The notes: a model not told the origin generated them from the sequence alone. A stretch of DNA of 64,000 nucleotides from Strigamia acuminata (GCA_949358305.1 OX442322.1:9796001-9860000), one strand, 5' to 3'; positions 44,301 through 53,324 are shown, numbered from the stretch's first letter. Program-made: numbers and translations.

Positions 44301-46645
44301 GTGACGAATTCTGTGAACAGGGAGTGATAAAAATGCTTGGAATCTTATGGGACACGCAAGAAGACGTCCTCATTTTCAGGATTCCACAAATGGACATTAT
44401 TCCGAACACAAGACGTGAAGTTCTCTCTTTGGTAGCCTCTATTTTCGACCCGATGGGACTCATTTCTCCAGTCGTTTTGAAAATGAGACTCCTTCTTCAA
44501 GACATTTGTCTACGTACAAAGAACTGGGACGGAAGAATTTCGGACTCAGAAAAGCAAGAGATTGACGAATGGAGTCGAGACATCCAGAAATTAAAAGACT
44601 ATAAGGTACCTCGATGGTTAGAAACCTATTCTAATGAAGAGTTGAGTATTGAAGTTTTCTGTGATGCCAGCACTAAAGCCTTTGGATGTGCAATTTTCAT
44701 CGTCAACAACAAAGGAAAAAGAACTTTGCTACTCAGCAAATGTAGACTAGCCCCTGCAAAAAAGATTACCTTGCCTAGACTTGAATTAACTGCTGCGGTC
44801 GTTGGTGTACGAATGTGTCAGTATTTGACAAATAACTTTCTGCCAGGTTATCCAATCAAAACCATTCAATATTTTTCTGATTCCACCATAACTTTGGCTT
44901 GGATCAACTCGAAGAAAAATGAGTGGAAGCCTTATGTTTCTAACCGCGTTCAGGAAATTGTTTCATCGTCTGACGCAAGCCAATGGTCACATATTCCGAC
45001 AGAGTTCAATCCTGCAGATCTGCTTACACGACCACACGATGCAAAAACATTAATGACAAATAAACTTTGGTGGAACGGCGTGGACGTTTCTAAAATCGAA
45101 AAAGTCGAGGTCGTGCAAGAAAAACTACCCGAAGAAGAAAAAAGGATTGTGGTTATGAATGTTCAAGTTAAAGAAACGTTTTTGAGCAAATTTTTCAAAA
45201 GATTTCGCAACTTCAACCGTCTAGTTAGAGTATTTTCGTACATTTTGCGCTGGAAATCTCATCGTTTTCGCGGCGAAGATCTCGCGCAACGCGAAATGGA
45301 ATCTAGTCAAATTAGGATTCTTCAATTTTCACAGGAAATCTATTTTCGAGAAGAGATCGAAGCTGTGAAAAACAAGACTGAAGTTGAGAGATCATCCCCT
45401 TTGAAAAATTTCGAATATTTCTTAGATGAGGATGGACTTTTACGTTTGCGCAGCAGACTGAGATTGTCTTTGCTTTCATTTGACGAAAAATACCCGATTC
45501 TTTTGCATAACGAAAGTTGGGTAACTAGACTAATTATTCGCAAGACTCATCTTGATCTCATGCATGGAGATTTGAGTGAAACGCTTTACCGAATTCGTGA
45601 GAAATTTTGGGTTCTCCGAGGACGCAGGACCATTCAAACTGTGATAAGAGAATGTTCCGTTTGCAGAAGGACTAAACTTGCAAGAAATAATCCGTCTACT
45701 GGAGAATTACCGAAAGAAAGAGTAACCCCAGCAGCTCCTTTTCAACACACCGGAATCGATCATTTAGGACCTATTTTTGTGGGAAAGGACAAAAAACGAT
45801 TGAAGAAAACATACATTTTATTATTCACTTGTATGGTTACACGAAGTTTACATCTCGAAGTGTCCGAAGATTTATCCACTGAGAAATTCTTATTGGCATT
45901 CAGAAGATTTTGTGCTCGTTACGGTTGTCCAGCAAAAGTCTTCTCGGACAACAGTAAAACCTTTGAAAAAGGAAGTACACAAATTCAGTCATGGGGAAAA
46001 CTGATTGGCCGTTCGGACATAAAAACATTTCTGTCTGAGAAAAGGATTGTATGGACATTTATCCCTCCGCTCTCACCGTGGATGGGAGGAGCTTGGGAGA
46101 GACTAGTCCGCTCAGTCAAGGATAAATTGCGGAAAACTTTATTGCGACACACTGTGGATTTGGAAACCCTACAAACCTTGGTTCTTGAGATCAGCTCCGT
46201 GTTGAATTCACGACCTTTGTCGTATGTACACGAAAATATAGACGGCGGCAGAATCCTTTCACCTGAAAACTTTTTAACGGGAGGTATGCCGAAATACATG
46301 ATCAACAAGACCTTGAATGCAATCAAGAAAAGTGACCTTCGAAAACTCGACAAGAAAAGAAGACAGTTCATTTGGGATTTTTGGAGTATATGGAAACACA
46401 GTTACTTGATGCAGTTAAGAAACTTTTATGAGACTAAAGGAGATAAATCTTTTCAAAACCCCAAAATTGATCAGATTGTTCTTCTTGAAAAGATGGGAAC
46501 CAACCCTTACTTTTGGCCTCTTGCCAGAATAAAACAAGTTTTTCCTGGTGATGATGGACTAATTCGCATCGTTAGTGTTGTGCTTCCCGATGGAAGAGAG
46601 TTGCGTCGTTCTGTAAGGCATATTAGAGCCCTTGAACTTGATTGA
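41393..46645 (+). CDS. BEL/Pao Gag-Pol polyprotein (Gag, protease, RT, RNase H, integrase)
   Basis: Single intact frame of 1750 codons. Order: Gag with DUF1759-like core (about 139-290); zinc-knuckle region (374-436), with C-X2-C beginning at Cys374; DUF1758-type aspartic protease with Asp492 in IDPGSHRSF; RT with YMDD at 915-918; RNase H with Asp1091 (FCDAST) and Asp1163 (FSDSTITLAW); integrase zinc domain His1386, His1391, Cys1421, Cys1424; DDE core Asp1456, Asp1519, Glu1569; C-terminal DUF5641-like domain ending RALELD. It makes the particle, copies the RNA and integrates the cDNA. The ATG at 41393 is the first in frame after the splice-site-like leader end. The protease has DPG where Pao relatives usually have D(S/T)G. 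With all other catalytic residues present, this is the only complete enzyme source in the window. Confidence 0.97.
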   Translation: MERDRDTETSERDLLTVEQIEILETRWEAQLSSLNDLLSLSEKTSDPGELEALLLTANLKETRVVNGLNELQVYCEHAFYLESVEKLESSQTRVELLRRRWEVSKRSLPTLGGRLNMSTVSGANTSLNTSTSFRKNSKLPKLESVKFDGEIIKYKTFKSNFETSVHNDPDLSSVEKLQYLQTMCTGEAAALISTFPLIEESYDLAREELDRNYGDEDAQQTALIQSIRDLKTVSSIYPTKVLKANLTKISSTIRLLEQLKIPVRTSGAFLMPDILSKFPAPMTLRFYQVHGLSCKNILTLLDFFQKEVAMAERTEAVSPSEKAKKEKSEVEKAKVKGSMTTCTATQDSKSSSSSKVKTESRQENKSANSKALKCIFCQEDHLSGSCKKEFEINAKIELIKKNRLCFNCFRTGHRVGDCKVKFSCKHCGGRHHSTICKKSEVNNSPSPTEKPKESQVTTHVSCAISTSLQLMIFVADLKTKSGGSHHIRGMIDPGSHRSFITTELVNRLKLKKCGSISATTQRFNDSMPAATDYDVYNVTLQSKNDAQNFKLSMLSVENLPKVQGILNASVIEKVKKLNLELAEDLPAKTSQIDILLGVDAWWKVIKDGKKKINDDLGLINTLFGWVLIGAAGNTDLFEDEADLTSCCNTCNIEIHEQLDKLWNLEAIGINAGEKESDFTRDRFEATTKRLDDGRYEVMLPFNGQETDLDSNWELALNQLANTLKRIDSNDDYKKRYDDSMWQYIEENHAEEVPTEDRFLKKGIYNIPHHPVIKEDRETTKFRVVFNASSAKKGKRSLNDCLFPGPSLNPDLILVMVRFRLYCIPIIADIKQAFLQVMINPTHRNFLRFLWVSRQYFKNPYSWRNLWNNIMILRMIVVPFGVISSPFLLCATIRKQADQYKETHPKEVDALDAGIYMDDLTSGGDHTTDTTKHCEELKMILDDGKLPLVKWATPNEKVFNDIKEKGFHMRSDEFCEQGVIKMLGILWDTQEDVLIFRIPQMDIIPNTRREVLSLVASIFDPMGLISPVVLKMRLLLQDICLRTKNWDGRISDSEKQEIDEWSRDIQKLKDYKVPRWLETYSNEELSIEVFCDASTKAFGCAIFIVNNKGKRTLLLSKCRLAPAKKITLPRLELTAAVVGVRMCQYLTNNFLPGYPIKTIQYFSDSTITLAWINSKKNEWKPYVSNRVQEIVSSSDASQWSHIPTEFNPADLLTRPHDAKTLMTNKLWWNGVDVSKIEKVEVVQEKLPEEEKRIVVMNVQVKETFLSKFFKRFRNFNRLVRVFSYILRWKSHRFRGEDLAQREMESSQIRILQFSQEIYFREEIEAVKNKTEVERSSPLKNFEYFLDEDGLLRLRSRLRLSLLSFDEKYPILLHNESWVTRLIIRKTHLDLMHGDLSETLYRIREKFWVLRGRRTIQTVIRECSVCRRTKLARNNPSTGELPKERVTPAAPFQHTGIDHLGPIFVGKDKKRLKKTYILLFTCMVTRSLHLEVSEDLSTEKFLLAFRRFCARYGCPAKVFSDNSKTFEKGSTQIQSWGKLIGRSDIKTFLSEKRIVWTFIPPLSPWMGGAWERLVRSVKDKLRKTLLRHTVDLETLQTLVLEISSVLNSRPLSYVHENIDGGRILSPENFLTGGMPKYMINKTLNAIKKSDLRKLDKKRRQFIWDFWSIWKHSYLMQLRNFYETKGDKSFQNPKIDQIVLLEKMGTNPYFWPLARIKQVFPGDDGLIRIVSVVLPDGRELRRSVRHIRALELD

Positions 46646-46703
46646 TGTGTGTTTTGCAGACTTCTCTCATCTCTCTTCTCTCTCTTTCTCGCTGGCAATT
46701 CGT
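46646..46703 (+). promoter_or_regulatory. BEL-2 polypyrimidine tract before the 3' LTR
   Basis: From the stop codon to the LTR the strand is almost entirely C/T (TCTCTTCTCTCTCTTTCTC) and ends GCTGGCAATTCGT before TGTTGC. It occupies the position of the plus-strand primer. Confidence 0.6.
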
Positions 46704-48092
46704 TGTTGCAAACAACGTGGAATAATTTAGAAACTACTTTTATTGCCAATTTGTGTCTGAATAAATGTTTCCAAAGTGTGTTTTATTTTGCATAACATTT
46801 CAGTTTTTATTTACAGGATTTTTGCATTATTAAAATGTTTTTAGTGCTTTCAGATACTGATGTTTGATGAAATGTGATATTCCATTGTTTATTGCATTTA
46901 TTTCTAGTGTTTATTGCGTGATTTTGTGTTACTTTATTCATTTTCTATCAATTTGTGTGATTTCGGGTGAAATTTGGTGCATTTGTCGTTAAACAGTTCA
47001 CTAGTGTTATCGACGTGACGTCATATTTCAAGTTCTAGTTCGGTTTTTGTTCAAACTTCTAACCTTCCGTTTGGACGGAATTTTGATGGTTAGAATTGTT
47101 TTTGACATTGTTTTAGACTAATTTGGGGGTGATCTGTTGATTCGTGCACTCTAATTTCGTCCCGGAACAGCCGTTTTTCTGCTACGAGCGATCGTGACGG
47201 ACCCCGCATGTGCGTTGCCGTCCAAGATCGTTTCGTTCGATTTGCGGTTGATTTCAAGTGTTCTTTCATTAAAAAGTGTCTTGTTTTGCGGGAAATTACA
47301 TTCCCTGAACTTATTTACTTATTTCAAAGTGTTTACATAAGTTATTTCTTGTGTTGAAATTCAAACCTTGTGTTTTGCCGCCAATGTAGAGTTTACCGGA
47401 CGCCATGTTGGATTTTGCCGATGATTTGTAAATCTTTCATGTCGCTTTGTTTTTATATCTCAATTGGTGTTAGTACTATTTAGTTTTAATGTATTTCAAT
47501 GCAAAATCTTTACTTATTTGGTTTTGTGTGTGACTTTGAATTCAAACTTGATGATTATGTCATTTTGCTTGTCTTTGATTGGTTAGGCCCAATTGTCTGC
47601 CTAGCGATCACTGTTTTCGCTGTTTTCTCAGTGTTTTGATTAACGAATTTTGTTGTTACGATAGACTTTATTATTCCTGAGTTTTTTGTGCTCATTTTGA
47701 GCTATTACACATTATTTTTAATACATTTCTCGTAATTTGTTGTCTTTGCTTGAAATTGCATTTCCTCCGTTTCCGTGGCAACGGAGTATTTTCTTTATTG
47801 TACTTTGACGACAATTGGCTTGTTGCGTGCCTTTTGATTGATAATGTGTAATTATTCAGTTGCCATTTTATATTTGATTAAAATAGTCGTGTTAATGTTA
47901 ACTCTTGTATTTTCTGCTTTTGACCCATTTCCAATGTGTCCTGAGTAGGAAACCATTTTTCCCAGACTGGCCAATGGATCAGCAAGCACTTGGATACCAT
48001 GCAAAAGTGTTTCCAACAGTTAAACCTTCATGTAACAGGAGATTTTGAGGCGAATCAAGTGCATTTCCACACGGTACACGTACGAATTTCAC
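46704..48092 (+). repeat. 3' LTR of BEL-2, first 1389 bp
   Basis: Same as 39011-40399, interrupted after TCAC (48089-48092) by Pao-TK. Confidence 0.95.
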
Positions 48093-49450
48093 TGTTGCTA
48101 GCAACATAAAGGAAAGCTGCTAAACGTCTTAAAAATTAGTCATCTGGAATTATTAAAAAGGGTTTTTAATATTTATCTTAGATTGGGAATTTAATTAGAC
48201 ACTTATCTGAATATAAGTCTTCTTTGAGTTAGTTTGAGTGAATTTCTCAGTACTGGTTGATCTGACCGGATAAATCTGGGAAGAAAAGAGTTTTTACATT
48301 AGTTATTTATCCACTTAGAATTTATTTTCTATCTTGTTTACCTGTGTTATGCATGTTTTGATGTTTCCAAGTGTTTTCCTGTTTCCAGTCCACTACTGGC
48401 AATGTAGTGACAAGGTGTAGTGACGCTCTCAGAAAGCAAAAGTGTACTGGAATGAGAAATGTATGTTATTATCAGTTTTAAGCTGTTTCAATCAATTTCT
48501 GTTTGTTTTCTGTATATTACTAACCAATTAAGCGTTTTGTTAACTTAGATTGTGTGTAGCCTGTCTAGTGAGCTAATTTCAAGCCTTTCTTTCTTCCTGC
48601 AAGTGATCTCTGTTTACATTGTCGGCCATTACTGTGGGAGTGGTCTACTTGTATCTGTAAAGAGAGGAGAAAATGTTTAATCCCAAAGAGTTTTTGTGGG
48701 TTCTGATTAATAATTAATCACTTAATTATTATGCAATGTAAAAGTGTTAAGTTTAAGATTTATCTGTGTTGATTTATAACTTAACTTCTGCACTTACTGT
48801 AAAGTTGCCAGCTCATTGGTCTAAAATGTCTTTACTTATTCTTTTCTCTATTTTATGAGTTGTTCAGTGTGTTTTAGAGTGAATAATTTAGTTCTCAATG
48901 AGCATTGTGTTTAGAGACTGTTGTTAATGTATACTTTTGCATTTAATGTCAAATACTTGCTGTTAGGCTTATGTGTTTTCAACTATTAACTTCTACGGTA
49001 GTTTTGTTGTGCCAGCAGTACTTATTTCTCTTTACAAGCACTTAGAGACCTCTGTAACTTTAAGTGCAAGTGTCCTTATACAATGTGGAGATAGTTACAC
49101 TTGTTGTTTCTTATTATTGTTAAAGTGTGACTTCTTTGTAAAATCCTCGTGATTCAATTGTAGTAGTCTTGTTAAGAATTTAGAGAATAAAATGGTTGCT
49201 TTTTATTTCTCTCCAAGTCTCATTTCTCTATACAACCAGAAAGCAATGTGCAGTGAGTAGAAAAATCCTCCTTCCTCCTCCTTGAACTCACCAGTGGCAG
49301 ATCATCATGTGAAGCAGCAAGTTCAAGTCCAGTGTTTGCATTTCTTCAAGTCTTTGGCCAACTTCTGTGTATCAATTTGTGCCAAGCAGCAGTCAAGTAT
49401 TGCCGCCCCTCCTTCTGGCCTGGTTGTCGCCTGCGACCTTGCCAGAAACA
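48093..49450 (+). repeat. 5' LTR of Pao-TK (1358 bp)
   Basis: Starts with the perfect inverted repeat TGTTGC-TA-GCAACA and ends TGCCAGAAACA. An AATAAA lies near 49186-49191. Offset to the 3' copy is a constant 5232 bp. Confidence 0.95.
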
Positions 49451-50271
49451 ATTTGGTACCGTGAACCAAGGATTTCTTCCAGTTATCTCAGTGGACCTTC
49501 ATGTGTGCTGCAAAATTCATCAGTGGGTTTTGTTCTCAAGCTGTGCAAAGCTTTTATGTGTAAAGTGCCATTGAAGCTGTGCCACTACAGTGAAGTGTAT
49601 GCTCTCGTCCGCCTTTCACAGGCAAAAAAGTGGGTTTTTCAAGTTGGATTCTCAAATTGTCAAGATGGTCAAGATGTTTTTCAACTTGGATCAAGCAAGG
49701 CTTCGAGAGTACGAGCGATCCTGCACGACAATCAATTCCAAACACAACGCAATGTACATCCTACAAGAAGATTTGAAGAAATAATTATTAAGAATTATTA
49801 TTTAAATAGAATAATATCCGAATTTGCTGCTGTAATTATTTCAAAAAGAGTTTTTGATTAGAAACTGGTGTAGTTGGGGGGAGAAGAAGTTTAAGTCTTA
49901 ACAGTTTGAATAAATTCTCGATTCCAGTTTGTGGAATTTAGAGAATATCCAGTGAATTAGTGAATAATACCAAGCTTTAGTGTTGGTATCCCAATTTAAA
50001 ACGAGTATCTAGTCAGAAACTCAATTGTGAAAATAAGAGAATTGTCAATTACCTTTAATTATTGAATTTTGGGGGTTAATTTGCCAATCCTGTTAACATC
50101 CCGTGTGTTTCAATCCTGTTAACAGCTTGTGGATATCCATCCTGCTTTTGTGTGTTCAGTAAATCCTAGAGTGTAAAAGAATTAGACAATTTCTTGTTAA
50201 CCAATTTAGTCAGTTAAGTTGAGTTTGAATCCTGAACTGATCTTTGAATTCTTCATTTCTCGGTGAGGATT
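49451..50271 (+). promoter_or_regulatory. Pao-TK leader: PBS-like site and conserved 16-mer
   Basis: TGGTACCGTGAACC at 49454-49467 is the PBS candidate, 3 bases after the LTR. ACACAACGCAATGTAC at 49742-49757 is identical to the motif in A-1, A-2 and A-3, and AGAAGATTTGAAG follows shortly, echoing TGAAGATTTCG after the A motif. Upstream frames (49367-49861 and others) overlap and have no recognisable domain. The CDS start is the ATG at 50272. Confidence 0.6.
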
Positions 50272-53200
50272 ATGGCTACATTATCCGCTGCTGATCTCGA
50301 GGAAAAGGAGGTCATTTGGAAAGCAAAGGCTCAAGGAGCCGAGGATCTGCTGGGATCTTCAGTCAACATTCTAGACGGAGGAGAGCTGGAAGCCATGCAA
50401 ATAACGGTTGACCAGCAATTGAGTGATCTCGCCGACGAATTGAAAGCTCTTAAAGACGAGTCAAAAAGAGAGGACTATTTAGCGGGGCTTCAACGAATTG
50501 AAGACATTAGAACCAGAGTAAATTTATTGAAGCAAAGAGCAAAAGTGTCTGGAAAAATGGCAGGGCAATTTGGTTCCCATCCGGGACAGAATTCCAGTTT
50601 AAACCAGACGTCCGCTTCATCTAGGAGAAACACGAGATTGCCGAAAACCGACATTGCCAAATTTAGTGGCGATGCAACTGAATATAGAGGTTTTGCGAAT
50701 TTATTCGAATCAGCAGTTGATCAGAACACGGAGCTTTCGAACGTGGAAAAGCTTATATATCTGAGGTCATGCTGCACTGGGGCTGCAGAATCCGCAATCA
50801 AGTCGTACCCAATAACTGATGACGCCTACCCATTAGCGAAAAACACATTGGAGAGTCTATTCGGTTCTGAAAACACGCAGAGAAATGCTATTTCAAAGAT
50901 GATTAGGGAGTCGAAACCCGTTTTCGATCTCTACCCAATCGAGCCACTCAAAGCTCTATTCACGTCATTGGCATCTGCTGTCCGGACCATGGCGCAACTG
51001 TCTGTGTCAGTTGACACTACTGGAACGTACCTTATTCCAGAACTACTTAGAAAATTTCCACCGGAGATCTCCCAACGTTTTTACCGAAAGCATCAAGGAA
51101 AAGTTGATGATGTTAACGTTTTTCTGGACTTCGTAGCAACCGAGATACAACTGGCTGAATTGTCGGAAGAAAGCGTTCTCCTTAAGCGCGCTCATCTGAA
51201 GAAGTCAGAAAAATTTGAGAAAACTTCAAAGGAAACAAGAGAAAGACCAACTGGAACCATGTCCTCATTCGTGACTTCCGAGAATGGAAAATTGAGTATG
51301 AATTCCAAGTCAAATCCAAACCGCAAACCCGCCTGCGCTTATTGTGATGGTGATCACGCACACGCAAATTGTGATGCGGATCTCGATGTACCAGCGAGGA
51401 TCGAAATAGTGAAGAAGAAACGACTTTGTTTCAACTGCTTGAGATATAACCACACAGCCAAAGAATGTACCGTGAAGTTTTGTTGTCGCTTGTGTGGTGG
51501 AAGACATCACACATCGATCTGCAACAAAAACAACAAAGAAAAAGCGATTACACCAAAAGAAGAAAACGTGTCTACTAATGTATCGCTTACCGAGTCGGTG
51601 GAGATTCAACTGATGGTCTTCACTGCTCTTTTTGTGAAGAAAAATGGAGACATGTACCCCGTCCGCGGATTACTAGATCCAGGAAGCCATCGCTCCTACG
51701 TCACGAAGAGACTAGTAAATAAATTCCGGATGCAAAAGATCGAGACACTACACACGATGACACAGTGTCTGCTCAACAAAAAGCCAGTTCCGACGACACA
51801 TGATGTCTTTAGATTCGAACTACAATCAAGACACGGAACAAAAAAGACATCAATCCTTGCATTAGAAACCGACACACTCCCGAAAGTCAAAGGGATAATT
51901 GGAGCAGAAGCCATAAAGCAAGTCCAATCACTCGAACTTGAGATGGCTGAGATACATCCGTCAGAATCGGAAGACATTGACGTCTTATTAGGAAGCAACG
52001 CATGGTGGAAGATTTGTCAAGGTGGAAGCCGAAAAATCAACGACGAGTTGGGATTAATGGAGACAATTTTTGGGTGGATTCTAAACGGTCGACTGAAACC
52101 AAACAACCCGCTTGAAGAAAACATGGCAGCGTGCAACATTTCTTGCATGGCGGTCGAGTCCAAAGAAGAAGTGATCTCAAATCAACCTGAAAATGACGAA
52201 AACAAAATAGTCCAATTAATTCCGAAATCACTGCCCAACAGGAATGGCGAACCCGGTGTGAATAAACAGACAGACGTCACACCTTCTTGTTTTGCCGCGA
52301 GCCTCTCCAGTGGTCTGGAGAAAGAGGAACTGGACACCACCCTCCAAAAAACGAAAAAGTCGTTCAAGGATGGAGGATTGGTCAACAGAACTCCAAGCTC
52401 GGACATGAAGCCGGAATTACGAGGGCGAAATCAGTTAGAGTCAGGGAGAAAGAACGTCGAATTACTTACAAATCAAGTGCACAGTTTGCAAAAATTGTGT
52501 GCAATCGTGAGATGGAGTGGAAACGTGATTCTGAATTTCTGGAAAAAGAAAATTGATTTGTCAACCAATCAAAAGGGAATTCATCTCATCATTGGTCCAA
52601 TGTATGCGGGGAAAACGACCAAGTTATTGAAGCTTTTAGAAAAGGAAGAGAAGACGTCGTCCCTGCTAATTAAACACTCCAATGACGATCGTTACAGTAA
52701 AACCGAAGTCGTGACTCACGACGGTCATCGACGAGAAGCAATCGCGACCAGTAGCCTAACCAATGCTGTGGAAAAAACGAAATTAGTGAAGACAATCGGA
52801 ATTGACGAAGGACAGTTTTTTCCCGACATTTTTACTTTTTCAAATGAAATGGCTGAGCAAAAGAAAAAGGTAATAGTCGCCGCATTAGACGTCGACTTCA
52901 AGAGGAAGCCATTTGATCAGATATCCGAGTTAGTTCCACTAGCCGAGTCTGTTGTGAAACTACAAGCAAAATGTTATTTTTGCGGAGATAAAGCTGAATT
53001 TTCAAGACGAATTTCGCACGAAACCAGAGTCAAGGTGATAGGAGGGATCGACAAATACAAACCAACCTGTCGAGTATGTTTCTCAAAGCCCATGAAGTCC
53101 CTAGAGACGAAAAGGAAAATCATCAACGGAATTATTCGACTTAGTTGTATGATTGTCAACCGAAGAATACCTCCGTGGATACCAAATTTGATCCGTCAAA

Positions 53201-53289
53201 GAATCATGCCACCCAGAGTGGAATACGAAAAGGTGAAAGAGGTCTCCCAAATATTATCATCAAAGACCAGAAGTAATCAAACTAAATGA
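50272..53289 (+). CDS. Gag-protease-thymidine kinase fusion polyprotein of Pao-TK
   Basis: 1005 codons from ATG 50272 (GTG at 50263 is in frame but unlikely as a start). Order: coiled-coil-like N-terminus (1-115); Gag DUF1759-like core (123-270); three zinc knuckles with Cys355/358/His362/Cys367, Cys386/389/His394/Cys399 and Cys405/408/His413/Cys417; DUF1758-type aspartic protease with Asp469 in LLDPGSHRSY and the WW and FGW(I)LNG landmarks to about 605; unique linker (606-770); TK1-type thymidine kinase (771-940); basic tail (941-1005). The kinase has P-loop GPMYAGKTT (775-783), DDRYS, catalytic IDEGQFFPD with Glu846, PLAESVVKL, and zinc pairs Cys901/904 and Cys933/936. It should phosphorylate thymidine to dTMP. 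The protease lies upstream and could release it in the particle. RT, RNase H and integrase are absent. The kinase is intronless and all key TK1 residues are present. Confidence 0.95.
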   Translation: MATLSAADLEEKEVIWKAKAQGAEDLLGSSVNILDGGELEAMQITVDQQLSDLADELKALKDESKREDYLAGLQRIEDIRTRVNLLKQRAKVSGKMAGQFGSHPGQNSSLNQTSASSRRNTRLPKTDIAKFSGDATEYRGFANLFESAVDQNTELSNVEKLIYLRSCCTGAAESAIKSYPITDDAYPLAKNTLESLFGSENTQRNAISKMIRESKPVFDLYPIEPLKALFTSLASAVRTMAQLSVSVDTTGTYLIPELLRKFPPEISQRFYRKHQGKVDDVNVFLDFVATEIQLAELSEESVLLKRAHLKKSEKFEKTSKETRERPTGTMSSFVTSENGKLSMNSKSNPNRKPACAYCDGDHAHANCDADLDVPARIEIVKKKRLCFNCLRYNHTAKECTVKFCCRLCGGRHHTSICNKNNKEKAITPKEENVSTNVSLTESVEIQLMVFTALFVKKNGDMYPVRGLLDPGSHRSYVTKRLVNKFRMQKIETLHTMTQCLLNKKPVPTTHDVFRFELQSRHGTKKTSILALETDTLPKVKGIIGAEAIKQVQSLELEMAEIHPSESEDIDVLLGSNAWWKICQGGSRKINDELGLMETIFGWILNGRLKPNNPLEENMAACNISCMAVESKEEVISNQPENDENKIVQLIPKSLPNRNGEPGVNKQTDVTPSCFAASLSSGLEKEELDTTLQKTKKSFKDGGLVNRTPSSDMKPELRGRNQLESGRKNVELLTNQVHSLQKLCAIVRWSGNVILNFWKKKIDLSTNQKGIHLIIGPMYAGKTTKLLKLLEKEEKTSSLLIKHSNDDRYSKTEVVTHDGHRREAIATSSLTNAVEKTKLVKTIGIDEGQFFPDIFTFSNEMAEQKKKVIVAALDVDFKRKPFDQISELVPLAESVVKLQAKCYFCGDKAEFSRRISHETRVKVIGGIDKYKPTCRVCFSKPMKSLETKRKIINGIIRLSCMIVNRRIPPWIPNLIRQRIMPPRVEYEKVKEVSQILSSKTRSNQTK

Positions 53290-53324
53290 TGGGTTGTTCG
53301 CACTTTCTTTTCGCCGGCAATCTA
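53290..53324 (+). promoter_or_regulatory. Pao-TK pre-LTR segment
   Basis: Only 35 bp separate the stop codon from the 3' LTR. They contain CACTTTCTTTTCGCCGGCAA, the pyrimidine tract and GCCGGCAA motif found at this place in the BEL elements, so the element keeps the cis signals its missing enzymes would act on. Confidence 0.6.

Noticed and set aside
50272-53289. Thymidine kinase ORF as a host TK1 gene or contamination
   Set aside because: It is fused in frame to Pao Gag-protease, lies between identical LTRs with a TSD, and sits inside another retroelement.
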